From NCBI RefSeq assembly GCF_000970285.1, contig NZ_CP009516.1, forward strand, positions 2,893,036 through 2,957,035: a stretch of 64,000 nucleotides of DNA, in the 5' to 3' direction. How positions within the stretch are numbered: the stretch's first letter is position 1; the number at the start of each line of letters is the position of its first letter. Shown piece after piece: positions 8,257-15,282 of this stretch. A program made the translations under genes and the position numbers. Origin of the DNA: Methanosarcina horonobensis HB-1 = JCM 15518 (GTDB lineage: Archaea > Halobacteriota > Methanosarcinia > Methanosarcinales > Methanosarcinaceae). Below the pieces are notes generated by a model. It was not told the origin of the DNA. It searched no databases and saw nothing but the letters and a program-made list of their open reading frames with translations.

Positions 8257-8727
8257 TTATCGACCTTCAATAAGCGCAAAAGCAAGTTCTACAGCTTCCT
8301 GCGGACTTTTTACCCTTTGTGTACCTTCTATTTCCCATTTACAGTCAAGAACAAACACAGGCTTTCCCATTTTTAACCCAAGAGCGATTTCCGAAAGCGT
8401 CCCGTATTCTCCGGAAACTGCAATCAGAGCATCCGAAGACTGGGCTATAAGAGCATTTCTGGCATGCCCCATTCCGCTGAGAATGACCGTATCCACCCAC
8501 GGATTTGCATCCTCTCTGCATGTCCCTGGCAAAATTCCTATGGTCGTTCCACCTTCCAGTTTTGCTCCACAGGCTGCAGCTTCCATTACCCCCCCAAGGC
8601 CTCCGCAGACAAGGACAGCTCCCCTTTTTGCAATCTCTTTTCCCACAGCTTCGGCAAGAGTTCTGGTCTCACTGCTGCATGCTCCGGCTCCTATGACCCC
8701 TATCTGCTTTCTTACTTGCGGTTTCAC
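8257..8727 (-). CDS. LOG-like Rossmann protein, TIGR00725 type
   Basis: A 156-residue cytosolic protein with a nucleotide-binding fold. Visible motifs are I-G-V-I-G-A-G-A-C near the start, V-C-G-G-L-G-G-V-M-E (family G-G-x-x-G-x-M), and S-G-E-Y-G-T-L-S-E-I near residue 108. The last corresponds to the P-G-G-x-G-T-x-x-E active-site loop of LOG/lysine-decarboxylase-like proteins. The first part of that loop is altered from PGG to SGE, as in the TIGR00725 subgroup. A nucleotide or nucleotide-derivative hydrolase role is plausible but unproven. It is convergent with nothing and lies 140 nt downstream of tsr3 on the same strand. Confidence 0.8.
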   Translation of the reverse strand: MKPQVRKQIGVIGAGACSSETRTLAEAVGKEIAKRGAVLVCGGLGGVMEAAACGAKLEGGTTIGILPGTCREDANPWVDTVILSGMGHARNALIAQSSDALIAVSGEYGTLSEIALGLKMGKPVFVLDCKWEIEGTQRVKSPQEAVELAFALIEGR

Positions 8728-8867
8728 TATCTATAACTCCTTTCAGACCTGCTATTTGAGATCCGGTTAGTCTGCATCCATTAATTCTGGTAGTTTCGGT
8801 ATAATTGTCTCTCTAATTGCCTTTCTATGTGAGATGTTTTTACATGGAGATGTCCTTACAGGTATCT

Positions 8868-9392
8868 TCAGATATAATGGCTCTGGATTTCCACAATTTC
8901 AGTACTGTTTTTTGCGGTTGCGTATTCCTCAAGAGGCTCCCTGTTCAATTCAAGAAAGCTGTGCCCCCAGTTAAATTTGGACATGACTTTTTCAGCCTGC
9001 TCTTTGTAACCTAAGATGTACAGTGCTGCTGCAAAAGCTTCTGCAGAGTTTAGTTTAAAAGGCCTTCCGAAGTTCACCGGATTGCCTGCAAGCATGTAAG
9101 GAAGGGCTCTGTGTTCCAGATTCAGCTTTTCCAGCTCAGGAAAAACCCTCTCTACTTCTTCCCAGGAACAGTCGAGCACAATAATTCCTTTTTTGGGGTC
9201 ATCAGCTGGTGAGAGAGCCTTTTCTGCCATAGGGTCGAGCAAAATTGCTGATCTGGGCAGCTTTGAGATCTTATCGTAAAGACGGGCAAGTTCAAAACGT
9301 GCCATTTTTCTTCCTGTGCACTTTTTCGGGTCACACTGCCCGGCATGGTAGATGTAAAGGGGAATATCCCGGCTCTTTGTCGGATTCATCAT
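8868..9392 (-). CDS. tsr3: 16S rRNA aminocarboxypropyltransferase Tsr3
   Basis: A 174-residue protein of the Tsr3 (DUF367) family. Tsr3 transfers the aminocarboxypropyl group of S-adenosylmethionine to a modified (pseudo)uridine of small-subunit rRNA. Motifs include [11 protein letters not shown] near the N-terminus, [19 protein letters not shown], then [17 protein letters not shown] and [12 protein letters not shown]. Length is normal for the archaeal enzyme. Two ATGs are adjacent (9392 and 9389); GAGG upstream serves either. Confidence 0.92.
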   Translation of the reverse strand: MMNPTKSRDIPLYIYHAGQCDPKKCTGRKMARFELARLYDKISKLPRSAILLDPMAEKALSPADDPKKGIIVLDCSWEEVERVFPELEKLNLEHRALPYMLAGNPVNFGRPFKLNSAEAFAAALYILGYKEQAEKVMSKFNWGHSFLELNREPLEEYATAKNSTEIVEIQSHYI

Positions 9393-9423
9393 TGATCCTC
9401 TGGAATGTGGGATTTATATGTTT

Positions 9424-9657
9424 TACGTCTTTGCGTCTTTTATACTCGATCTCCCCAGATCTGTTATAGAATTCAGAGTTTCAAAATCCTGGATTGAAGA
9501 AAATAACATAGATATCTCCACGATCGTCCTGAAAAGGTCTCATGACAGATCCTGGACTTCATTTGCAACGGAGATAACCGGAGAAGATGAGGGATACTTA
9601 TTCTTTGAGGCTGAAGCTCGGACTTCTCCAGGTATGCATTTATGGAAACAAAAATGA
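9424..9657 (+). pseudogene. PGF-pre-PGF domain fragment
   Basis: The frame carries F-R-V-S-K-S-W-I-E-E-N-N-I-D, then T-I-V-L-K-R-S-H-D-R-S-W, then T-E-I-T-G-E-D-E-G-Y-L-F-F-E-A-E-A. This is the pattern of the PGF-pre-PGF domain found before the sorting signal of archaeal surface proteins. The remainder of any such protein is missing at both ends; no signal peptide precedes it and no PGF tail follows. It is a relic of a surface-protein gene. Confidence 0.6.
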
Positions 9658-9722
9658 CTAGACTACTACAAAAAAGATTCTGATGTGGAGTTCACTAAAA
9701 GAGGTTCAGGTCGAAGAAAACT

Positions 9723-9786
9723 GTGAACTACCCCTCCCTGAAATCCTCGCCTTGCGGCTCGGTTTCGAGGGATGAGCTTCCTACGA
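9723..9786 (-). mobile_element. IS605/IS1341-type right-end (omega-RNA-like) relic
   Basis: Read on the minus strand this stretch has GGAAGCTCATCCCTC, a GC-rich stem and then GGGAGGGGTAGTTCAC. That layout is typical of the 3' end of tnpB-associated elements and of the omega-RNA scaffold next to its guide. No tnpB frame can be made out upstream on that strand (9790-10270). The call rests on memory of similar ends, so it is tentative. Confidence 0.35.
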
Positions 9787-10128
9787 GTACATTCTATCAT
9801 CAACTTTGACTCTAAGAGTCGCAATTCTTCAAGAAGCCTGTTTGTCGTAGATTTCCGATATTACTACCGAAAGCTCGTCCACAGAGCATTTTGTTATAGA
9901 AACGATTTCCCTTAATTTTTCTAAACTCAACAATATTACTTTTTAATTTCTTCTCTCAAATGCGCCAGGCAAGCTTACAGAGTTCTGAATAAATGAATCT
10001 TTTTTGAGACATAATAATAAGTTACTTTATATCTTATTATTTGTATATAATTAATCATATCACTGCTTCATCAGGTTAATGTGGAGATTTGGTATCGGTC
10101 TTGGTACTGATATTTATCTTGAGATCAA

Positions 10129-10189
10129 GATTAAAATTAAGATTAAAATTAAGATTAAAATCAGGATTAAAATTGAAATTGAAATTGAG
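10129..10189. repeat. Short tandem repeat (12-bp unit)
   Basis: Units of GATTAAAATTAA occur twice exactly (10129-10152). Degenerate units with GATTAAAATCAG and GAAATT follow. This simple sequence creates spurious Asn/Phe/Leu-rich frames on the other strand. Confidence 0.7.
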
Positions 10190-10278
10190 ATCCAAAAAGA
10201 ACCCTGTTAACATACTGCAGTGATAGATGAATAGTTTATTTCGGCCGGTGTCATTCAGGGCTTTCAATTATGGAAAAG

Positions 10279-10437
10279 ATGTATTCAATCAGCATCTTTT
10301 ATGATGAGATTATCTGGAACTTATTAAGGATAAGCTGTACAGACGTGAGTTTCATCAAGTACTGCCCGGAAAGAAGAAAGCACTCTTCTTTGTGGAGGGG
10401 AAAGAAGTATCTTCTTTTCGATTCCGGCTATTTCTAA
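10279..10437 (+). CDS. Possible small protein or remnant (52 aa)
   Basis: An uninterrupted ATG frame whose middle reads F-I-K-Y-C-P-E-R-R-K and which ends K-K-Y-L-L-F-D-S-G-Y-F. The Y-C-P-E-R motif matches the remnant at 5583-5736, which argues that both come from one gene family. There is no convincing ribosome-binding site. It may be a decayed tail of a longer gene. Confidence 0.3.
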   Translation: MYSISIFYDEIIWNLLRISCTDVSFIKYCPERRKHSSLWRGKKYLLFDSGYF

Positions 10438-10569
10438 GTGTGCCTCAAATTATCCGAAAACAGGAAGTTTCGGCTCAAGATGATTGATATCCCTTAGCCT
10501 TGCTTACGCCTGTATTCGGGTAGCGGAGAGTCCCGATTGAGACACTAAAAAGTTAGGGAGGTAGACTAT

Positions 10570-11139
10570 ATGGAACAACCAGTTGAGGTTACTGAACAAC
10601 CAGTTGATGCTGAGAGCGAGGTAGGGTATGAACCGCTGGAGGCACCCTGGTGGGTAGTTTTTCTGGAGGGAGTTATCGCTATTCTTGTTGGCTTATTCTT
10701 GATATACAGCCCTGCAGTAACAACTATCTTTCTCGTCCAGATCCTGGGCATTTTCTGGCTGGCAGGAGGAATTCTTTCCGTTCTGGGGGCGTTTATATTT
10801 TCGGGGAGTCGATTATGGAAACTGCTTGGAGGTGTCCTGTCCATTATTGCAGGAATCCTCATACTGACTTATCCTATTTACAGTCCTTTAGTTGTACTCA
10901 CTCTCTTCGTTATTTTCATAGGAGTCTGGGCTATAATCACAGGTGCTGTAAGACTTATCGGGGGACTTAAAGGAGAAGGATGGGGTACGGGAATCCTTGG
11001 TATCCTTACTATAATCCTCGGTCTTCTCCTTCTAACCAACACTCTGGCAGGAGCCCTTGCTCTACCGTGGGTATTCGGTTTTTTCCTCATTATCGGGGGC
11101 ATTGGAGCAGTCATCGGGGGACTGAGAATGAGAACCTGA
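10570..11139 (+). CDS. HdeD/DUF308 family membrane protein
   Basis: A 189-residue integral membrane protein with about six hydrophobic helices. The typical DUF308 pattern is visible: W-W-V-V-F-L-E-G-V-I-A-I-L-V-G-L-F-L-I, then G-I-L-S-V-L-G-A-F, then a repeated half with G-I-L-G-I-L-T-I-I-L-G-L-L-L-L. HdeD proteins are linked to acid resistance in enteric bacteria; the archaeal role is unknown. GGGAGG lies before the ATG. It heads a cluster with two copies of a small membrane protein (11179-11559 and 11864-12244). Confidence 0.8.
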   Translation: MEQPVEVTEQPVDAESEVGYEPLEAPWWVVFLEGVIAILVGLFLIYSPAVTTIFLVQILGIFWLAGGILSVLGAFIFSGSRLWKLLGGVLSIIAGILILTYPIYSPLVVLTLFVIFIGVWAIITGAVRLIGGLKGEGWGTGILGILTIILGLLLLTNTLAGALALPWVFGFFLIIGGIGAVIGGLRMRT

Positions 11140-11178
11140 AGAAGGAGTTTTTCGAGACAAAAATAAGGAGACAAGAAT

Positions 11179-11559
11179 ATGGATAGACCTATCGGTGTTA
11201 CCATTCTGGCCGCTCTGGCTGTACTGCTGGCAGTTTTAAACGGTATTGCAACGCTTCGTTTTCTTGGATTTTTACCCTTCATAGGACCTCTGGATATACG
11301 TATTTTCAACCTCTGGTACGCTCTACTGTACGGTCTGATGACCTACATCTGGGTATGGGTAGCTAAGATGCTCTGGGAGGTAAATCCGCAGGGCTGGATG
11401 TTTCTGGCTGTTATCGCGGTATTTAATCTCTGTCTGGATTTTGTGATTCTGGTTACCGGGGGTTCATGGTTTGACGTTAATTTCTCAGTAATTATTAACG
11501 CCCTTATCCTCATCTATGTCATGCTTCCGGGGGTGAGAGAAGCTTTCGGGACAGATTAA
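11179..11559 (+). CDS. Small conserved membrane protein, copy 1
   Basis: 126 residues with four hydrophobic segments, starting M-D-R-P-I-G-V-T-I-L-A-A-L-A. The family is not recognised by name. It is a tandem paralogue of 11864-12244 (about three quarters identical by eye). It lies 39 nt after the DUF308 gene and is likely cotranscribed. No charged catalytic motif is seen. Confidence 0.75.
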   Translation: MDRPIGVTILAALAVLLAVLNGIATLRFLGFLPFIGPLDIRIFNLWYALLYGLMTYIWVWVAKMLWEVNPQGWMFLAVIAVFNLCLDFVILVTGGSWFDVNFSVIINALILIYVMLPGVREAFGTD

Positions 11560-11599
11560 ACATATTTGACCAGGAAGAGATTGGGAGCTGGAAACAATT

Positions 11600-11740
11600 G
11601 GTGTCTCCACAATACCTCATCCTGCTCCTGCTGACCAGTTTTTTGGCAGGAGTCATGGTTCTTCGTGGATATTTGTTTTGCTCTTTATTATCGGGGGAAT
11701 TAGGTAGTGATAGGAGAACTAAAAATGCGAACCTGAAGGA
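11600..11740 (+). pseudogene. Remnant of a second DUF308 gene end
   Basis: Between the two small membrane-protein genes, sequence around 11660-11735 resembles the 3' end of the DUF308 gene (11075-11145). Both have a TTATCGGGGG-x-ATT stretch followed by GCGAACCTGAAG or GAGAACCTGAAG. The frames are broken. This suggests that the unit DUF308 plus small membrane protein was duplicated in tandem and the second DUF308 was lost. Confidence 0.4.
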
Positions 11741-11863
11741 TTTTGCAGAGCAGATTATCCTGAGAAATTCAAAACTCGGGTTTGGAACGAAGTAGTCTGA
11801 CAATAATACTATTGCGCTGCATTCAGAATTTTCGATCTTATCAAAATACGGGAGAAGTGATGT

Positions 11864-12244
11864 ATGGATAGACCTATCGGTGTCACTATTCTGACCGCTC
11901 TGGCTGTGGTTCTGGCATTCATAAATGCTATTGCAATGCTCCGGTTTCTTGGATTTTTACCCTCTCTGGGGGTTCTGGATATCCGAATTTTTAATTTCTG
12001 GTATGCCTTATTGTACGGTCTGCTCGCCTATATATGGGCGTGGGTGGCTTATATGCTCTGGCAGGTAGACCGGCAGGCCTGGTTTTTCCTGGCTGTTATC
12101 ACGATATTCAACCTGTGCCTGAGTTTTGTGGTGCTGGTTACAGGTGGTTCATGGTATGACATAAATTTTACAGTTATCGTGAGTGCTCTTATCCTCATCT
12201 ATGTCATGCTACCAGGAACCAGGGAAGCGTTCGGGATCGATTAA
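11864..12244 (+). CDS. Small conserved membrane protein, copy 2
   Basis: 126 residues, same length and same start (M-D-R-P-I-G-V-T-I-L) as the copy at 11179-11559, with four hydrophobic segments. Differences are spread over the whole length, so the duplication is not recent. The function is unknown. Confidence 0.75.
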   Translation: MDRPIGVTILTALAVVLAFINAIAMLRFLGFLPSLGVLDIRIFNFWYALLYGLLAYIWAWVAYMLWQVDRQAWFFLAVITIFNLCLSFVVLVTGGSWYDINFTVIVSALILIYVMLPGTREAFGID

Positions 12245-12296
12245 GGAGTAGCGGTGCCACTGGCAGCGGATTATGGTTTTCAGAGTGATGAAAAAA

Positions 12297-12335
12297 GGCT
12301 CCTGCTCTCCAGATTTATTTATCTGGAGGGCAGCC
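12297..12335. terminator. Hairpin between membrane-protein genes and MFS gene
   Basis: An 11-bp stem with one G-T pair (12304-12314 with 12321-12331, 6-nt loop) is extended by GGCT/AGCC across a bulge. No T-tract follows, so it may be a processing or attenuation structure, not a terminator. Confidence 0.35.
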
Positions 12336-12448
12336 TGCCTGCAGCTGGATAACAGGATCTTCCTTACCGCAGGTATTGCGCCTTATCCCCAGTTATAGGA
12401 GGTGGTAACGTAGAGAGAAAGACTGTACTTGCTGCACTCGTACTTGCG

Positions 12449-14011
12449 ATGTTTATTCTCGTTATTGACACGACAATTATGAATGTTTCAATTTCGGCAC
12501 TTATCGAGGAATTTAATACGAATGTTGCCACTGTCCAGGCTGCCATTACACTCTATGCCCTTGTAATGGCGTCATTTATGATCACAGGAGGAAAGATCGG
12601 AGATATTATTGGCAGAAAAAAAGCATTCAGGATAGGGCTGGTCATCTACGGTACCGGTTCTCTCCTGACATCAATCAGCCCGACAATGGCTGTACTATTT
12701 ATAGGCTGGTCGATCCTTGAAGGGTTTGGGGCAACCCTTGTCATGCCTGCTATCCAGACGCTTGTAACCTCAAATTATAGTGGAAAGGACCGTGCCCTTG
12801 CTTACGGCATAATAGGAGGAATTGTTGCAGGCGCAATTGCCCTCGGGCCCATTATAGGAGGCTGGCTGACAACCTGGTACACCTGGAGGCTAGCCTTTGC
12901 CGGGGAAGTGGTGATCGTGATTATTGTTCTGCTGTTAAGCCGGTATATCCTTGATGCGCCTCTTGAGACTGAAGAAAAACCCAGGCTGGATGTAGTCGGC
13001 ACGATACTCTCTGCACTTGGGATGGGACTTATTGTTTTTGGCATACTACTGGCAGGGACCTATGGCTGGTGGAAGGCACGTCAACCCTTTTACATAGGAG
13101 GAATTGAAATTTCCCCGTTCGGCCTTTCTCCTACTCCGGTGTTTATTTTAGCAGGAATCATTATCCTGCTGTGCTTTGCTCTCTGGGAACGTCATGTCAT
13201 TACCCGGGGGAAGATGCCACTGATAAGGCTCGACGTGCTCAGGGACCGCGGAGTTACCTCAGGCATTTTTGTCCAGATGGTTCAGACCCTTCTTTTTGGA
13301 GGCTTTCTATTCAGCATGGCTCTCTTCTTTCAGATCGCACTGGGCCTCAACGCGATGCAGACAGGCTTTCTCTACCTCCCTCTATCCATACCGCTTTTAA
13401 TTGCTTCGCTTGCAGCATCCCGGTTATCTGCCCGCATAGCTCCAAAGCTCATTATCCAGATTGGGCTACTCGTACTTATTGCAGGGCTCTTGCTGGCTAT
13501 CGCAACCATTAATGTAGAGGTTAAAGGGCTTGGCCTGCTGACCGGGTTTGCCTTAATAGGTATAGGTGGAGGAGTTATAGCTTCCCAGGTAATGAATCTC
13601 GTCCTTTCCCAGGTGGTTCCTGAAAGAACAAGCGAGACAGCTGCCCTTATGAGTGCTTCCCAGAACCTGGGCATGTCTATCGGGACTGCCCTGATGGGCT
13701 CCCTTGTTATTGCGGGACTGGTTGTAGGAGCCACTGCCTTCATCGATGACAGTGCTGTTATTCCGGAAGATCTCAAACCCTCGGTGGTATCAGCAGTAGA
13801 GGAGAATGCCCGTTTTTTGAGCGATGAGGAACTGCAGGCTGTCCTGAAAGATGCCCCTCCTGACCTTACACAGGAGATCTTGAGGATCAACGAAACCGCC
13901 CGCATTCATGGAATAAGAGCTTCCCTCTGGGGGCTGGTGATTTTTGCAATATTCGGCATGATAGTCTCGATCTTCCTGCCGCCTGAAATTCTGGTCTCTA
14001 AAGAAGAATGA
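12449..14011 (+). CDS. MFS multidrug exporter, DHA2 (14-TM) type
   Basis: A proton-driven efflux permease of the EmrB/QacA class. The first helix contains V-I-D-T-T-I-M-N-V-S-I, the DHA2 signature. The loop G-K-I-G-D-I-I-G-R-K-K (motif A) and G-A-I-A-L-G-P-I-I-G-G (motif C) are clear. About 14 hydrophobic segments are seen in ~520 residues. The start is doubtful. A strong GGAGG (12398-12402) is followed at the proper distance by GTA (12410), not a start codon, and that frame reads V-E-R-K-T-V-L-A-A-L-V-L-A into this ATG. The true protein therefore may begin 13 codons upstream, or the start has mutated. The substrate is unknown. Confidence 0.88.
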   Translation: MFILVIDTTIMNVSISALIEEFNTNVATVQAAITLYALVMASFMITGGKIGDIIGRKKAFRIGLVIYGTGSLLTSISPTMAVLFIGWSILEGFGATLVMPAIQTLVTSNYSGKDRALAYGIIGGIVAGAIALGPIIGGWLTTWYTWRLAFAGEVVIVIIVLLLSRYILDAPLETEEKPRLDVVGTILSALGMGLIVFGILLAGTYGWWKARQPFYIGGIEISPFGLSPTPVFILAGIIILLCFALWERHVITRGKMPLIRLDVLRDRGVTSGIFVQMVQTLLFGGFLFSMALFFQIALGLNAMQTGFLYLPLSIPLLIASLAASRLSARIAPKLIIQIGLLVLIAGLLLAIATINVEVKGLGLLTGFALIGIGGGVIASQVMNLVLSQVVPERTSETAALMSASQNLGMSIGTALMGSLVIAGLVVGATAFIDDSAVIPEDLKPSVVSAVEENARFLSDEELQAVLKDAPPDLTQEILRINETARIHGIRASLWGLVIFAIFGMIVSIFLPPEILVSKEE

Positions 14012-14162
14012 AAAGGAGTTCAAAAAGGTGGGTGCAAAGTCCGATCTCTGTGGCTGCCGGCATAGCCGGTGCCACGAGCTATCACTTAAACACACAAGTG
14101 ACTTTCGGAAGTTCGACAGGTCTTGAACATTCGATACAAGGAATAATACAGGGAATCAAACT

Positions 14163-15203
14163 ATGGCAACCAGAACTGAAGATAGGGCAGACAGAATAGA
14201 AGAATTGCTGGACATCCTGAGGGTCCCGCCCGGCAAGAAAATCGACCTCAGGAAGGATTACGATCCCGGCTTCACCGGCAAATGGATGAAAAAAGAAGAG
14301 GCTGAAAAAACCCTGGCTGAAGGCATCCAGATACTTGCCGGGATGCAGGACAAGCTCTGGGCTCAGAACCAGTATGCTGTGCTCATGATCCTTCAGGCCC
14401 TCGATGCAGCCGGCAAGGACGGTACTATCAAACACGTCATGTCTGGAGTCAACCCTCAGGGGGTCGATGTCCACAGTTTCAAAGGACCTTCAAGTGAGGA
14501 ACTGGATCACGATTATCTATGGCGCAACTTCAAGGCTCTGCCTTCTCGCGGCCGCATCGGAATTTTCAATCGCTCCTACTATGAAGAAGTCCTTGTCGTG
14601 CGTGTGCATCCCGAGTTCCTGGCCAGCCAGCAACTCCCGCCCGCGTTGAAAGATGAACGTATCTGGAGGCGGCGTTTCGAGGAGATCAACAATTTCGAGA
14701 AGTACCTGGTTGACAACGGTATCATTGTCGTCAAGATATTCCTCTATGTGTCCAAAGAGGCTCAGAAGGAGCGTTTCCTGGAAAGGGCGATGATGCCGGA
14801 GAAGAACTGGAAGTTCTCAGCAGCCGACATGAAAGAGAGGGCCTTCTGGGATGATTATATCGACGCTTACGAAGACATGTTCAACCACACAAGTACTGAG
14901 TGGGCTCCCTGGCACATCGTGCCTGCCGATCACAAGTGGTTTACACGTCTTGCTGTTGCGGCCGTGCTCTACAACACGATGGAGAACCTCAACCTGGCCT
15001 ATCCTACTATCAGCGAACAGCAGAAACAGGCGTTGCTTGTGGCTAAGAAAGAGCTCGAGAATGAAGACGGCGGTTCGAAGGATAAATCCGTAGTAAAGGC
15101 CAAAGCGAAGGAAGCTGCCTATCCAGAAATTCTGGATGCAAGCGAGGTTACCAGGGACGAAACTAAGAAGAGAGACAGGAAAAAAGGCAAGAAGAACAGG
15201 TAA
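14163..15203 (+). CDS. Polyphosphate kinase 2 family phosphotransferase
   Basis: A 346-residue PPK2-type enzyme, which moves phosphate between polyphosphate and nucleotides. Motifs are D-A-A-G-K-D-G-T-I-K (Walker A-like), G-V-N-P-Q-G-V-D-V-H-S-F-K, F-N-R-S-Y-Y-E-E-V-L-V-V-R-V-H and F-L-Y-V-S-K-E-A-Q-K-E-R-F. The C-terminus is Lys-rich. It resembles the polyphosphate:nucleotide phosphotransferase subgroup (TIGR03709). GC content and codon use differ sharply from the neighbours (many GCC/CTG/GGC codons), as in the ATPase 79 nt downstream, so the pair was probably gained together. Confidence 0.9.
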   Translation: MATRTEDRADRIEELLDILRVPPGKKIDLRKDYDPGFTGKWMKKEEAEKTLAEGIQILAGMQDKLWAQNQYAVLMILQALDAAGKDGTIKHVMSGVNPQGVDVHSFKGPSSEELDHDYLWRNFKALPSRGRIGIFNRSYYEEVLVVRVHPEFLASQQLPPALKDERIWRRRFEEINNFEKYLVDNGIIVVKIFLYVSKEAQKERFLERAMMPEKNWKFSAADMKERAFWDDYIDAYEDMFNHTSTEWAPWHIVPADHKWFTRLAVAAVLYNTMENLNLAYPTISEQQKQALLVAKKELENEDGGSKDKSVVKAKAKEAAYPEILDASEVTRDETKKRDRKKGKKNR

Positions 15204-15282
15204 AACCGCGCTGGAAAGCAGGGCTACTTGCAACCAGAGGGAATTAAAGCCCTGATATTTTTCGAACTCAAGGAGAAGAAGA

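Noticed and set aside
8249-8770. 173-codon plus-strand frame
   Set aside because: Antisense shadow of the LOG-like gene at 8257-8727.
10129-10189. Possible CRISPR-like repeat array
   Set aside because: Units are 12 bp, directly joined and without spacers; a simple tandem repeat.
10076-10267. 63-codon minus-strand frame rich in Asn, Phe and Leu
   Set aside because: Produced by the 12-bp tandem repeat; no start signal or family pattern.
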